Assembly (NCBI GenBank): GCA_900759665.1
Contig: CAAEWE010000007.1
Location: 48,373 to 112,372, forward strand
Length of the DNA stretch: 64,000 nucleotides
Reading direction: 5' to 3'
Source: Lachnospiraceae bacterium
GTDB taxonomy: Bacteria; Bacillota; Clostridia; Lachnospirales; Lachnospiraceae
Below, one piece after another: positions 8,776 through 17,569 of the stretch. The first letter of the stretch is position 1, and each line of letters opens with the position of its first letter. The translations under genes and the position numbers were made by a program. Below the pieces are notes generated by a model, which saw only the letters and a program-made list of their open reading frames with translations, had not been told where the DNA came from and did not search any database.

Positions 8776-8801
8776 AAATGCCCCATATTTATGAGACATT
8801 T
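8776..8801 (-). terminator. Terminator after rpmD
   Basis: AAATGCCCCAT (8776-8786) and ATGAGACATTT (8791-8801) form an 11-bp stem using two G-U pairs on the minus strand. Eight T residues follow. It lies 24 bases beyond the rpmD stop and separates rpsJ...rpmD from rplO-secY. Confidence 0.75.
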
Positions 8802-8824
8802 CTTTCGTTTGACATATATCCTGT

Positions 8825-9007
8825 TTAGATCTCTTCTACCTTTACAAGATGCTTTACATGCCAGATCATTCCTCTGACAGCATCATTGTCAGGAAGCTCA
8901 ACAGACTTATTAAGTTTCTTTAAGCCAAGAGCTTCTACTGTTGCACGATGCTTTGGAATGGCACCGATCGTAGATTTCACTAATGTAACCTTTAACTTTC
9001 CTGCCAT
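8825..9007 (-). CDS. rpmD: 50S ribosomal protein L30
   Basis: L30, 60 residues. MAGKLKVTLVKSTIGAIPKH and LGLKKLNKSVELPDNDAVRG are diagnostic of the short bacterial form. It lies 13 bases after rpsE. A terminator immediately downstream suggests it is the last gene of the long S10-spc transcript in this organism. Confidence 0.95.
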   Translation of the reverse strand: MAGKLKVTLVKSTIGAIPKHRATVEALGLKKLNKSVELPDNDAVRGMIWHVKHLVKVEEI

Positions 9008-9020
9008 TTTGATCCTCCTT

Positions 9021-9533
9021 TTAGCCTAACAGCTCTTCTACAGAAATACCACGAGCCTTTGCAACTTCCTCAGGAGTCTTAAGGTTCTTAAGTCCCTCGA
9101 TTGCTGCAAGTACAACGTTCTGCTTGTTGTTTGAACCAAGAGACTTTGTACGAATGTTCTTGTATCCTGCAAGCTCAAGTACGGCACGCGCCGGACCACC
9201 GGCGATGATTCCAGTACCTTCTGGAGCCTTCTTAATCAATACAGATGCACTGCCGAACTTACCATTGAAGTCATGTGGCACACTTCCGTTCTCATCGATA
9301 GGAACTTCAACAAGGTTCTTCTCTGCAGCTTCTTTTCCTTTACGGATAGCCTCAGGAATCTCTGTGGCCTTACCCAGGCCAGCACCTACATGTCCGTTCT
9401 TATCGCCAACTACTACTAATGCAGTAAATCTCATATTACGTCCACCCTTAACTACCTTGGTTACACGCTTAATCGTTACTACATTATCTTCCAGCTCACC
9501 TAACTGGCTTGGGTCAATAATTGTACGTTTCAT
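9021..9533 (-). CDS. rpsE: 30S ribosomal protein S5
   Basis: S5, 170 residues, takes part in decoding fidelity and mRNA unwinding at the entry channel. The N-terminal double-stranded RNA-binding domain (VVKGGRNMRFTALVVVGDKN) and the C-terminal domain (APEGTGIIAGGPARAVLELA) are both clear. It lies between rplR and rpmD. Confidence 0.97.
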   Translation of the reverse strand: MKRTIIDPSQLGELEDNVVTIKRVTKVVKGGRNMRFTALVVVGDKNGHVGAGLGKATEIPEAIRKGKEAAEKNLVEVPIDENGSVPHDFNGKFGSASVLIKKAPEGTGIIAGGPARAVLELAGYKNIRTKSLGSNNKQNVVLAAIEGLKNLKTPEEVAKARGISVEELLG

Positions 9534-9550
9534 GAGTTCTCCTCCTAATC

Positions 9551-9919
9551 TTAGAAATTCAAGCCTGCTTCTCTGGCTGCCTCAGCCAAAGCTTTTACCT
9601 TGCCCTGATATACAAAACCGCCACGGTCAAATACTACTGTGTTAATTCCTTTATCTAAAGCTTTCTTGGCGATGATCTCACCAAGCTTTGCTGCTGCATC
9701 TACGTTATTTGTCTTCTCAAGACCGTCCTTCACATCTTTCTGAAGGGTAGAAGCGAAAACCAGAGTATTTCCTACGGTATCATCAATAACCTGTGCGTAC
9801 ATATGATTATTGCTTCTAAATACAGCTAAACGTGGTCTCTCGGCTGTGCCTGAAAGACGATTACGAACCTTCATGTGTTTCTTCACACGAACATCACTTC
9901 TTGACTGCTTTTTAATCAT
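9551..9919 (-). CDS. rplR: 50S ribosomal protein L18
   Basis: This 122-residue 5S rRNA-binding protein shows RLSGTAERPRLAVFRSNNHM and DRGGFVYQGKVKALAEAARE, diagnostic of L18. The basic N-terminus binds 5S rRNA. It follows rplF by 20 bases and precedes rpsE by 17. Confidence 0.97.
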   Translation of the reverse strand: MIKKQSRSDVRVKKHMKVRNRLSGTAERPRLAVFRSNNHMYAQVIDDTVGNTLVFASTLQKDVKDGLEKTNNVDAAAKLGEIIAKKALDKGINTVVFDRGGFVYQGKVKALAEAAREAGLNF

Positions 9920-9939
9920 CGTATTTTCACTCCTTTATA

Positions 9940-10482
9940 TTATTTCTTACCGGTCTTACCAACCTTACGTCTGATTACTTCATCAGCATACTTAATACCC
10001 TTACCCTTATAAGGCTCCGGAGCTCTCTTTTCTCTGATTTCAGCAGCGTATTGGCCAACCTTTTCCTTGTCGATTCCCTTAACAACCAGTGTGTTAGCAT
10101 CCTCAACTACAACTTCGATTCCTTCAGGATCTTCCATCTCTACCGGATGAGAATATCCCAGGGACAGCGTAAGAAGCTTTCCCTTCTTTACAGCTCTGTA
10201 ACCAACACCGTTAACTTCGAGCTTCTTCTCATATCCCTCTGTTACACCAACAACCATGTTGTTGATCAGAGTTCTTGTAAGACCATGGAGAGATTTCATC
10301 TTCTTAAGATCGTTTGGACGGTTAACGATGATCTCGTCTCCCTCTTTCTTGATCTCCATCTCTGCCGGAAGCACTCTCTCAAGTGTTCCCTTTGGTCCCT
10401 TTACAGTCACTTTATTATTTTCTGCAATATCAACTGTTACACCAGCCGGTACCGCGATAGGCATTTTTCCGATTCGTGACAT
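9940..10482 (-). CDS. rplF: 50S ribosomal protein L6
   Basis: About 180 residues with two repeated alpha/beta domains near the factor-binding centre. MSRIGKMPIAVPAGVTVDIA starts the protein, and RAPEPYKGKGIKYADEVIRR near the C-terminus is diagnostic. The ATG at 10482 is preferred because GGAGG lies nine bases upstream. The ATG five codons earlier overlaps that site. Confidence 0.96.
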   Translation of the reverse strand: MSRIGKMPIAVPAGVTVDIAENNKVTVKGPKGTLERVLPAEMEIKKEGDEIIVNRPNDLKKMKSLHGLTRTLINNMVVGVTEGYEKKLEVNGVGYRAVKKGKLLTLSLGYSHPVEMEDPEGIEVVVEDANTLVVKGIDKEKVGQYAAEIREKRAPEPYKGKGIKYADEVIRRKVGKTGKK

Positions 10483-10534
10483 GCCGTGCACCTCCATATT
10501 CTTGGTTTAATGGGTGGCTGACTATCTGGTATGA

Positions 10535-10936
10535 CTACCAGATAAATGCCAGTACTTCACCGCCAACGTTTTCTTTTCTAGCTTCCTTGTCTGTCATTAC
10601 ACCCTTGTTGGTAGAAATGATAGCAATTCCAAGTCCTCCAAGAACCTTTGGAAGCTCATCTTTGCCAGCATAAACTCTAAGACCCGGCTTAGAAATTCTC
10701 TTGAGACCGGTAATAATCTTGTCGTTCTTGTCTGCGCCATATTTTAATGTGATATGAATTGTCTTGATCCCGTCAACTTCATTCACGTCAAACTTCTTGA
10801 TATAACCCTCTTTGAGAAGGATCTCTGCGATAGAGATCTTCATCTTTGAGCTTGGTACATCTACTGTATCATGCTTTGCAGTGTTCGCATTACGGATTCT
10901 TGTAAGCATATCTGCAATTGGATCGCTCGTCATCAT
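10535..10936 (-). CDS. rpsH: 30S ribosomal protein S8
   Basis: S8, 133 residues, is a primary 16S rRNA binder and in E. coli the autoregulator of the spc operon. SDPIADMLTRIRNANTAKHD and the C-terminal GVMTDKEARKENVGGEVLAF are diagnostic. Two consecutive ATG codons are possible starts; the first has AGGAGG at good spacing. Confidence 0.96.
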   Translation of the reverse strand: MMTSDPIADMLTRIRNANTAKHDTVDVPSSKMKISIAEILLKEGYIKKFDVNEVDGIKTIHITLKYGADKNDKIITGLKRISKPGLRVYAGKDELPKVLGGLGIAIISTNKGVMTDKEARKENVGGEVLAFIW

Positions 10937-10950
10937 CTTGTTTTACCTCC

Positions 10951-11136
10951 TTACCAGCTTGCTTTCTTCACGCCTGGGATCTGTCCCTTGTATGCTAATT
11001 CACGGAAGCAAATTCTGCAGATTCCGTATTTTCTTAAATAAGCATGTGGGCGACCACAAATTCTGCAACGACTATATTCTCTTGTAGAGAACTTTGCCTT
11101 ACGCTGCTGCTTAACTTTCATAGAAGTCTTAGCCAT
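10951..11136 (-). CDS. rpsZ: 30S ribosomal protein S14, zinc type (type Z)
   Basis: The short 61-residue S14 has two CxxC pairs, CRICGRP and CRICFREL, forming one zinc site. This short form is typical of Firmicutes; zinc-independent paralogues are longer. It lies between rplE and rpsH in the spc block. Confidence 0.96.
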   Translation of the reverse strand: MAKTSMKVKQQRKAKFSTREYSRCRICGRPHAYLRKYGICRICFRELAYKGQIPGVKKASW

Positions 11137-11148
11137 GAGATTCCCTCC

Positions 11149-11688
11149 TTACTTCTTGAATGGCATACCGAACTGTGCCAATAATTCACGAGCTTCTTCA
11201 TCAGTCTCAGCGGTAGTTACAACGATAATGTCCATACCTCTGACCTTGTCAACCTTATCATACTCGATCTCAGGGAAGATCAGCTGCTCCTTAATACCGA
11301 GAGCGTAGTTTCCTCTACCATCGAATGCATTCGGGTTAACACCTCTAAAGTCACGAACTCGTGGCAGTGCGAGGTTTACAAGACGATCCAGGAACTCATA
11401 CATTTTCTCACCACGGAGTGTTACCTTACATCCGATTGGCATTCCCTCACGAATCTTGAAGTTTGCGACAGAATTCTTTGCCTTTGTTGTAACGGCCTTC
11501 TGACCTGTGATCTTTTCCAAATCAGCAATTGCAGAATCCAAAATCTTGGAGTTCTCTTTTGCTTCGCCGACACCCATATTTACTACGATCTTCTCGAGCT
11601 TAGGTACCTGCATTATATTCTGATAACCAAATTTCTTGGTCATTGCATCAACGATTTCGTTGTTATACATTTCTTTTAAACGAGCCAC
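11149..11688 (-). CDS. rplE: 50S ribosomal protein L5
   Basis: This 179-residue 5S rRNA-binding protein contacts the P-site tRNA. NIMQVPKLEKIVVNMGVGEA and IKEQLIFPEIEYDKVDKVRG are diagnostic. The ATG lies 24 bases downstream of rplX. Length is typical. Confidence 0.97.
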   Translation of the reverse strand: MARLKEMYNNEIVDAMTKKFGYQNIMQVPKLEKIVVNMGVGEAKENSKILDSAIADLEKITGQKAVTTKAKNSVANFKIREGMPIGCKVTLRGEKMYEFLDRLVNLALPRVRDFRGVNPNAFDGRGNYALGIKEQLIFPEIEYDKVDKVRGMDIIVVTTAETDEEARELLAQFGMPFKK

Positions 11689-11712
11689 GTTAGATTGCCT
11701 CCTTTCCAGTTA

Positions 11713-12018
11713 TTAGTCGATTACTTCACCTGTTGCTTTTGCGTAGCGGACCTTCTTGCCATCCTCTACCTTAAAGCCAACACGGGAAACCTTTCCCTTG
11801 CTCACATACATTACGTTTGAAATATCCAGAGGAGCTGACTTCTGAACGATGCCGCCCTGAGGATTTGCCTGATTTGGCTTTGTATGCTTTGTTACCTGGT
11901 TGATTCCCTCGATAATAACCTTGCCATCCTTAACGGATGTTACTTTGCCCTCACGGCCTTTATCTTTACCGGCGATTACTTTTACGGTATCGCCTTTTTT
12001 AATCTTACTTGTTGCCAT
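11713..12018 (-). CDS. rplX: 50S ribosomal protein L24
   Basis: L24, 101 residues, initiates large-subunit assembly. The KOW motif is at the N-terminus (KKGDTVKVIAGKDKGREGKV, residues about 7-26). NQVTKHTKPNQANPQGGIVQ is also typical. It lies between rplN and rplE. Confidence 0.96.
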   Translation of the reverse strand: MATSKIKKGDTVKVIAGKDKGREGKVTSVKDGKVIIEGINQVTKHTKPNQANPQGGIVQKSAPLDISNVMYVSKGKVSRVGFKVEDGKKVRYAKATGEVID

Positions 12019-12032
12019 TGTCGATACCCTCC

Positions 12033-12401
12033 TTATAATACTTCCGGTGCTAATGAAACAATTTTCATGAACTGCTTATCTCTCAACTCTCTTGCGACTG
12101 GTCCAAAGATACGTGTACCTCTTGGTGTCTTGTCGTCACGGATGATAACGGCTGCATTCTCATCAAACTTGATGTAGGATCCATCAGGACGACGAGTGCT
12201 GTTTACTGTACGAACTACAACAGCCTTAACGACATCACCCTTCTTTACAACACCGCCTGGTGTTGCATCTTTTACAGAAGCAACGATGACGTCACCGATA
12301 CTTGCATATCTTCTGGTTGAACCACCCATAACTCTGATACAAAGAAGCTCTTTAGCACCTGTATTATCAGCTACTTTCAGTCTTGATTCCTGCTGTATCA
12401 T
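12033..12401 (-). CDS. rplN: 50S ribosomal protein L14
   Basis: L14, 122 residues, lies at the subunit interface. MIQQESRLKVADNTGAKELL is the diagnostic N-terminus and GTRIFGPVARELRDKQFMKI the diagnostic C-terminal stretch. The ATG at 12401 has GGAGG upstream; an ATG four codons earlier overlaps that site and is rejected. Confidence 0.97.
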   Translation of the reverse strand: MIQQESRLKVADNTGAKELLCIRVMGGSTRRYASIGDVIVASVKDATPGGVVKKGDVVKAVVVRTVNSTRRPDGSYIKFDENAAVIIRDDKTPRGTRIFGPVARELRDKQFMKIVSLAPEVL

Positions 12402-12441
12402 AATTACCTCCATATTCTGCCGTCTAATACCCGGCTCACAA

Positions 12442-12696
12442 TTATTTTGCTTTCTCGATAACCTCTACCAGTCTCCATCTCTTGTCCTTAGACAAAGGTC
12501 TGGTCTCCATTACTCTTACTCTGTCACCGATCTTGCATGTATTCTCCTCATCATGAGCTTTCAGCTTACGAGTTCTCTTGATGATCTTGTTATAAAGTGG
12601 ATGCTTTACGTTATCAACTACTGCAACAACGATTGTCTTATCCATCTTATCACTTACTACTTTACCTACACGAGTCTTTCTAAGATTTCTCTCCAC
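12442..12696 (-). CDS. rpsQ: 30S ribosomal protein S17
   Basis: S17, 84 residues, is a primary 16S rRNA-binding OB-fold protein. MERNLRKTRVGKVVSDKMDK and the ETRPLSKDKRWRLVEVIEKA C-terminus are diagnostic. It lies between rpmC and rplN. Confidence 0.96.
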   Translation of the reverse strand: MERNLRKTRVGKVVSDKMDKTIVVAVVDNVKHPLYNKIIKRTRKLKAHDEENTCKIGDRVRVMETRPLSKDKRWRLVEVIEKAK

Positions 12697-12735
12697 GATC
12701 GTGTCCTCCTTTCCATAGGGCTTCTATCAAATGAA

Positions 12736-12933
12736 TTAGTTCTGGGATGCGAGCACTGTCTGAATTCTTGCGATATTCTTCTTGACTTCCTTAATACGGC
12801 TCGTATTGTCCAGCTGATTTGTTGCATTCTGGAACTTCAGATTGAAAAGCTCTTTCTTTGCAGCAACTAAATCTTCATTTAATTCTGTAACGGACTTACT
12901 CCTCAACTCTTCCATAAACTGCTTACTCTTCAC
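12736..12933 (-). CDS. rpmC: 50S ribosomal protein L29
   Basis: A 65-residue two-helix protein at the exit tunnel and trigger-factor docking site. MEELRSKSVTELNEDLVAAK and KKELFNLKFQNATNQLDNTS are diagnostic. The GTG at 12933 is chosen because AGGAGG precedes it by about eight bases; another GTG at 12942 is buried in that site. It overlaps the end of rplP by 11 bases, indicating coupled translation. Confidence 0.93.
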   Translation of the reverse strand: MKSKQFMEELRSKSVTELNEDLVAAKKELFNLKFQNATNQLDNTSRIKEVKKNIARIQTVLASQN

Positions 12934-13360
12934 TGCCCGCACCTCCTTCTAAGTCTGCACGAGATACGACCTTACATTTAACAGGCAACTTGTGAGTTGC
13001 AAGACGTAAAGCCTCTCTTGCTACCTCTTCTGATACACCTGAAATCTCGAACATTACACGACCAGGTTTTACAACAGCTACCCAGTACTCCAGCGCACCT
13101 TTACCTTTACCCATTCGAGTCTCGGCAGGAGTCTTTGTTACTGGCTTGTCAGGGAAAATCTTGATCCAAACTTTACCACCACGCTTGATATAACGTGTCA
13201 TCGCAATACGGGCTGCCTCAATCTGGTTGGATTTGATCCATGCCGGCTCTAAAGCCACGATACCAAAATCACCATTTGTGATCTTGTTTCCTCTGAGCGC
13301 TTTTCCTGTCATTCTACCGCGGAACTGCTTGCGATGTTTTACTCTCTTTGGCATTAACAT
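12923..13360 (-). CDS. rplP: 50S ribosomal protein L16
   Basis: L16, 145 residues, near the peptidyl-transferase centre. MLMPKRVKHRKQFRGRMTGK is the usual N-terminus, which favours the first ATG. PDKPVTKTPAETRMGKGKGA is the conserved loop. Its ATG overlaps the rpsC stop by one base (TAATG), and its end overlaps rpmC. Confidence 0.97.
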   Translation of the reverse strand: MLMPKRVKHRKQFRGRMTGKALRGNKITNGDFGIVALEPAWIKSNQIEAARIAMTRYIKRGGKVWIKIFPDKPVTKTPAETRMGKGKGALEYWVAVVKPGRVMFEISGVSEEVAREALRLATHKLPVKCKVVSRADLEGGAGSEE

Positions 13361-14025
13361 TATTTATCGCTCCCTTCCTTTTTGTTATTCTTGGTTGGAA
13401 GAACTTCACCATGGTAAACCCATACCTTAACACCAACCTTACCATAAGTTGTGTCAGCCTCAGCGAAGCCATAATCAATATCTGCACGAAGTGTCTGAAG
13501 AGGAATTGTTCCCTCGCTGTAGAACTCTGTACGAGCCATATCAGCACCGCCCAGACGTCCGGAGCAAGATGCCTTCACACCCTTTGCGCCTGTCTTCATC
13601 GTTCTGCCCATTGCAGACTTCATTGCACGACGGAAGGAGATACGATTCTCAAGCTGCTGCGCAATATTCTCTGCTACTAACTGCGCATGGCTGTCCGGAT
13701 TCTTGATGTCCATGATCTTGATATCCAATGCAACCTTGCGATCTAAAACCTTTAATAACTCTTTCTTCAGATTCTCAATCTCAGCACCGCCCTTACCGAT
13801 TACGAATCCAGGCTTTGCTGTGTGAATGATAACTCTTACTTTATCTGTCGGTCTCTCAATCTCAATCTTTGAAATACCAGCGCTGTATAATTTCTTTTTT
13901 ACAAATTCTCTGATCTTGTAGTCCTCTACAAGATAGTCTGCAAATTTGTCCTCTGCAAACCAATTGGAATCCCAGTCACTGATAACACCGACTCTTAAAC
14001 CATGAGGATTAACCTTCTGTCCCAT
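13360..14025 (-). CDS. rpsC: 30S ribosomal protein S3
   Basis: S3, 221 residues, at the mRNA entry site. The N-terminal MGQKVNPHGLRVGVISDWDS, a KH domain with VRVIIHTAKPGFVIGKGGAE near residue 65, and the C-terminal GVKASCSGRLGGADMARTEF are all visible. It lies between rplV and rplP. Confidence 0.97.
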   Translation of the reverse strand: MGQKVNPHGLRVGVISDWDSNWFAEDKFADYLVEDYKIREFVKKKLYSAGISKIEIERPTDKVRVIIHTAKPGFVIGKGGAEIENLKKELLKVLDRKVALDIKIMDIKNPDSHAQLVAENIAQQLENRISFRRAMKSAMGRTMKTGAKGVKASCSGRLGGADMARTEFYSEGTIPLQTLRADIDYGFAEADTTYGKVGVKVWVYHGEVLPTKNNKKEGSDK

Positions 14026-14075
14026 TTTAATCTCCTTTCACAGATCAAAAATTCTGATCTGAAGCAAACTTATGA

Positions 14076-14465
14076 TTAGCGCTCGTTGAGAACGATCGTG
14101 ATGTGGCTCATTCTCTTCTCAATACGGTATGCTCTACCCTGCGCTCTTGGTTTGATTCTCTTCATTGTCGGTCCTTTATTTGCATAACACTCTTCAATGT
14201 ACAAATTCTCAGGATTCATACCATTGTTATTCTCAGCATTTGCAACTGCAGACTGTAATAACTTTAAGATAATGCTGGACGCATATCTTGGATTATATGT
14301 CAAAATACCGATTGCTGTCTCTACATCTTTGCCTCTGATGGCATCTAACACATAACAAGCCTTCTGAACTGAAACTCTTGCATAAGATAACTTAGCTGAA
14401 GGTCTGGTGTCTTTCTGGTTCTCATTTCTCTCTCTCTTAATCTGAGATCTATGCCCCTTAGCCAT
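14076..14465 (-). CDS. rplV: 50S ribosomal protein L22
   Basis: L22, 129 residues, lines the exit tunnel. AKLSYARVSVQKACYVLDAI and the C-terminal loop GPTMKRIKPRAQGRAYRIEK are diagnostic. It has a slightly longer basic N-terminus than the E. coli protein. It lies between rpsS and rpsC. Confidence 0.96.
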   Translation of the reverse strand: MAKGHRSQIKRERNENQKDTRPSAKLSYARVSVQKACYVLDAIRGKDVETAIGILTYNPRYASSIILKLLQSAVANAENNNGMNPENLYIEECYANKGPTMKRIKPRAQGRAYRIEKRMSHITIVLNER

Positions 14466-14520
14466 TTGTGAAGCCTCCTTTCGATTCTCTGTTGATTTAT
14501 CTCTCCGCTGTCATCAATGA

Positions 14521-14796
14521 CTAACGGCCCTTCTTCTCGTCCTTACCGTGACCTCTGTAGGTTCTGGTAGCTACGAACTCGCCGAGCTTGTGTCCTACCA
14601 TATCCTCAGTTACATATACAGGTACATGCTTTCTACCGTCATGTACAGCAAATGTTAAACCTACGAATGATGGGAAAATAGTGGAACGACGAGACCATGT
14701 TTTGATCACTGCCTTATCACCGGATGCGACTGCAGCGTCTACCTTCTTTAAAAGGCTTGCATCAGCGAAAGGTCCTTTTTTTAATGAACGTGCCAT
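14521..14796 (-). CDS. rpsS: 30S ribosomal protein S19
   Basis: S19, 91 residues, in the small-subunit head with S13. MARSLKKGPFADASLLKKVD and FVGLTFAVHDGRKHVPVYVT are diagnostic. The ATG at 14796 has GGAGG nearby; the upstream in-frame ATG overlaps that site. Confidence 0.96.
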   Translation of the reverse strand: MARSLKKGPFADASLLKKVDAAVASGDKAVIKTWSRRSTIFPSFVGLTFAVHDGRKHVPVYVTEDMVGHKLGEFVATRTYRGHGKDEKKGR

Positions 14797-14855
14797 TGTA
14801 TCCTCCATTCTGCCTTAACGGCTAATCCAATCTTCAAATAGACTGCTCCGGCTGA

Positions 14856-15701
14856 TTATTTCGCCAAAGCCTTTCCGTCTCTTCTTCTTACGATCAGTTT
14901 ATTTGACTTATTGTTCTTCTTACGTGTCTTTAAGCCAAGTGCAGGCTTGCCCCAAGGAGTACATGGACCCGGACGGCCGATACCTGTCTTACCTTCACCA
15001 CCACCGTGTGGATGGTCGTTAGGGTTCATAACGGAACCACGAACAGTAGGTCTGATACCCATATGACGCTTACGTCCTGCCTTACCGATGTTTACAAGTG
15101 CATGCTCACCGTTTCCTACTACACCGATTGTTGCACGGCATACGATAGGAACCATTCTCATCTCACCAGAAGGAAGACGAAGTGTTGCATACTTACCTTC
15201 CTTAGCCATCAGCTGTGCGCTGTTACCAGCGGAACGAACAAGCTGACCACCTTTTCCAGGGTAAAGCTCAATGTTGTGAACCTGAGAACCTACTGGAATG
15301 TTCTGAAGTGGAAGTGCGTTTCCTACTGCGATCTCTGCCTCAGGACCGTTCATGATCTTCTGACCAACCTTCAGTCCCTCCGGAGCGAGGATATATGCTT
15401 TCTGACCATCTGCATAGCTGATCAGTGCGATATTTGCTGTTCTGTTTGGATCGTACTCAATTGTCTTAACAGTAGCTGGAATACCATCCTTATTTCTCTT
15501 GAAATCGATAATTCTGTATTTTCTTCTTGATCCGCCACCACGATGTCTTACAGTGATCTTACCCTGTGAGTTACGTCCGGCGTTCTTCTTTAAAGACACG
15601 GTCAATGACTTCTCAGGAGTTGTAGCTGTAATCTCAGCACGATCCATTGTTGTCATATGTCTTCTGGAAGGTGTATATGGGTTAAATGTTTTAATTCCCA
15701 T
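14856..15701 (-). CDS. rplB: 50S ribosomal protein L2
   Basis: About 281 residues. This primary 23S rRNA-binding protein is needed for subunit joining and peptidyl transfer. MGIKTFNPYTPSRRHMTTMD starts the protein. GSVMNPNDHPHGGGEGKTGI contains the conserved histidine loop. The ATG at 15701 is preceded by AAAGGAGAAAATGTC. Confidence 0.97.
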   Translation of the reverse strand: MGIKTFNPYTPSRRHMTTMDRAEITATTPEKSLTVSLKKNAGRNSQGKITVRHRGGGSRRKYRIIDFKRNKDGIPATVKTIEYDPNRTANIALISYADGQKAYILAPEGLKVGQKIMNGPEAEIAVGNALPLQNIPVGSQVHNIELYPGKGGQLVRSAGNSAQLMAKEGKYATLRLPSGEMRMVPIVCRATIGVVGNGEHALVNIGKAGRKRHMGIRPTVRGSVMNPNDHPHGGGEGKTGIGRPGPCTPWGKPALGLKTRKKNNKSNKLIVRRRDGKALAK

Positions 15702-15777
15702 GACATTTTCTCCTTTCAAATACTTATATTTGATCCGCCCGATAGGTTTTCCAGGCGATTTAGGTCTTACTCAGATC

Positions 15778-16077
15778 TTACAGTCCCTCAAAGATCTCAA
15801 TATCCTTGCTGTCCTCTGTAAGCTGTACAATCGCTTTTTTATACTTAGCTGTCTTTCCCTGAGTTCTTCCACGGCGGCGAGTCTTACCGTCACAGTTCAT
15901 TGTGTTTACCTTTGAAACCTTTGTACCGTCGAAAAGCTTCTCAACAGCTTCCTTAACCTGGCTCTTTGTAGCATCAGGATGAACAGCGAATGTGTACTTT
16001 TTCTCTTCCATAGATGCCATAGACTTCTCAGTCACGATTGGCTTCTGGATAACATCATAATATTTCAAATCTGCCAT
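15778..16077 (-). CDS. rplW: 50S ribosomal protein L23
   Basis: L23, 99 residues, is the exit-tunnel docking site for trigger factor and SRP. YDVIQKPIVTEKSMASMEEK and VNTMNCDGKTRRRGRTQGKT are diagnostic. Its first base is the last base of the rplD stop region, so the two genes are translationally coupled. Confidence 0.96.
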   Translation of the reverse strand: MADLKYYDVIQKPIVTEKSMASMEEKKYTFAVHPDATKSQVKEAVEKLFDGTKVSKVNTMNCDGKTRRRGRTQGKTAKYKKAIVQLTEDSKDIEIFEGL

Positions 16078-16700
16078 TATGCGTACACCTCCTCAATCTT
16101 TGCTACAGCACTCTTTGTGATGATGATCGTATCATACTTCAGAATGTCATATACGTTGATTGCGTTAGAGTAAACGGTTCTGACACCGGCGATGTTTCTT
16201 GCAGAAACCTCTACGTTGTCATTATCCTCACCGTCAAGAACAACGAGTGCTTTGTTTACCTTTAATGCATCAAGAACGCCTACCATTTTCTTTGTCTTGA
16301 TCTCATCAAACTTCAAAGAATCCATTACGAAGAATTTCTCCTCGTTTACCTTTGTTGTCAGTGCAGACTTAATTGCACCGGCTTTCTCTTTCTTATTCAT
16401 CTTGAATGAATAATCTCTCGGTGTTGGAGCAAATACAACTCCACCGCCTGTCCACTGTGGAGATCTTGTGGAACCCTGTCTTGCATGACCTGTTCCCTTC
16501 TGTCTCCATGGCTTTCTTCCGCCACCGCTTACCTCAGAACGTGTCTTAGCTTTCTGGGTACCCTGACGTTTATTTGCAAGCTGTAATACAACAGCCATAT
16601 GCATCAAATGCTCATTTACATCAACAGCGAATACGCTATCGTTAAGATCAAGCTTTCCAACTTCGCTGCCTTCCATATTATAAACAGATACGTTAGCCAT
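16077..16700 (-). CDS. rplD: 50S ribosomal protein L4
   Basis: About 207 residues. L4 reaches into the exit tunnel through an extended loop (SEVSGGGRKPWRQKGTGHAR). In E. coli it also represses the S10 operon by acting on its leader. MANVSVYNMEGSEVGKLDLN starts at the ATG at 16700, which has GGAGG upstream; an ATG seven codons earlier overlaps that site. Confidence 0.96.
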   Translation of the reverse strand: MANVSVYNMEGSEVGKLDLNDSVFAVDVNEHLMHMAVVLQLANKRQGTQKAKTRSEVSGGGRKPWRQKGTGHARQGSTRSPQWTGGGVVFAPTPRDYSFKMNKKEKAGAIKSALTTKVNEEKFFVMDSLKFDEIKTKKMVGVLDALKVNKALVVLDGEDNDNVEVSARNIAGVRTVYSNAINVYDILKYDTIIITKSAVAKIEEVYA

Positions 16701-16726
16701 CTGTGTGTTCCTCCTTTCCAAAAGAA

Positions 16727-17410
16727 TTATTTAGCAGTTTTAACGCTTTCCTTGATGGTCACAACAGATTTCTTTGGTCCAGGAACAGCTCCCTTAACCA
16801 GGATCAGATTCTGCTCTGCGTCTACGCGAACGATTTCAAGGTTCTGGATCGTTCTCTTAACGCCACCCATCTGACCAGGCATCTTCTTGCCCTTGAATAC
16901 ACGGCTAGGATCAGAACAAGCACCATTGGAACCTGCGTGTCTGTGGAACTTAGAACCATGTCCCATAGGTCCTCTGTGAAGACCATGTCTCTTGATCGCA
17001 CCCTGGAAACCTTTTCCCTTTGTAGTGCCGCTTGCGTCGATCTTGTCTCCGGCTTCAAAAATGTCAGCCTTGATCTCCTGACCAAGTGTGTACTCCTCAG
17101 CGTTCTCAAACTTAAACTCTTTCAGATATCTTTTTCCGGATACTCCAGCCTTTGCGAAGTGTCCCTGAAGAGGCTTGTTTACGCCATGACTTCTCTTTAC
17201 TTCCTTCTTACCTGTAGAATCCTTGCTGATAACCTTATCCTTCTTATCAACATATCCTACCTGTACTGCACTGTACCCATCATTTTCAACTGTCTTTACC
17301 TGTGTTACGAAGCAAGGACCTGCCTGAAGTACAGTAACCGGAGTTAATACTCCGTTCTCGTTGAAGATCTGTGTCATACCGACCTTCGTTGCTAAAATAG
17401 CTTTCTTCAT
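16727..17410 (-). CDS. rplC: 50S ribosomal protein L3
   Basis: L3, 227 residues, is an early assembly protein contacting the peptidyl-transferase centre. MKKAILATKVGMTQIFNENG and the central loop GLHRGPMGHGSKFHRHAGSN are diagnostic. It lies about 160 bases after rpsJ; that short gap holds no recognisable gene or strong hairpin. Confidence 0.97.
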   Translation of the reverse strand: MKKAILATKVGMTQIFNENGVLTPVTVLQAGPCFVTQVKTVENDGYSAVQVGYVDKKDKVISKDSTGKKEVKRSHGVNKPLQGHFAKAGVSGKRYLKEFKFENAEEYTLGQEIKADIFEAGDKIDASGTTKGKGFQGAIKRHGLHRGPMGHGSKFHRHAGSNGACSDPSRVFKGKKMPGQMGGVKRTIQNLEIVRVDAEQNLILVKGAVPGPKKSVVTIKESVKTAK

Positions 17411-17569
17411 AATGTTGCACCTCCTGTTAATCTACAGCGGAATACGATTGGCGCACGCAGTGTTTACTGCCGGTTGGAATCGTATTCATCCTAGACGGTC
17501 TATAATGTGCAAGTTTGATTCAAAAAACTTCGTTTATATAAACCCTAAGGACTTTCTCTTTAAAAAATC

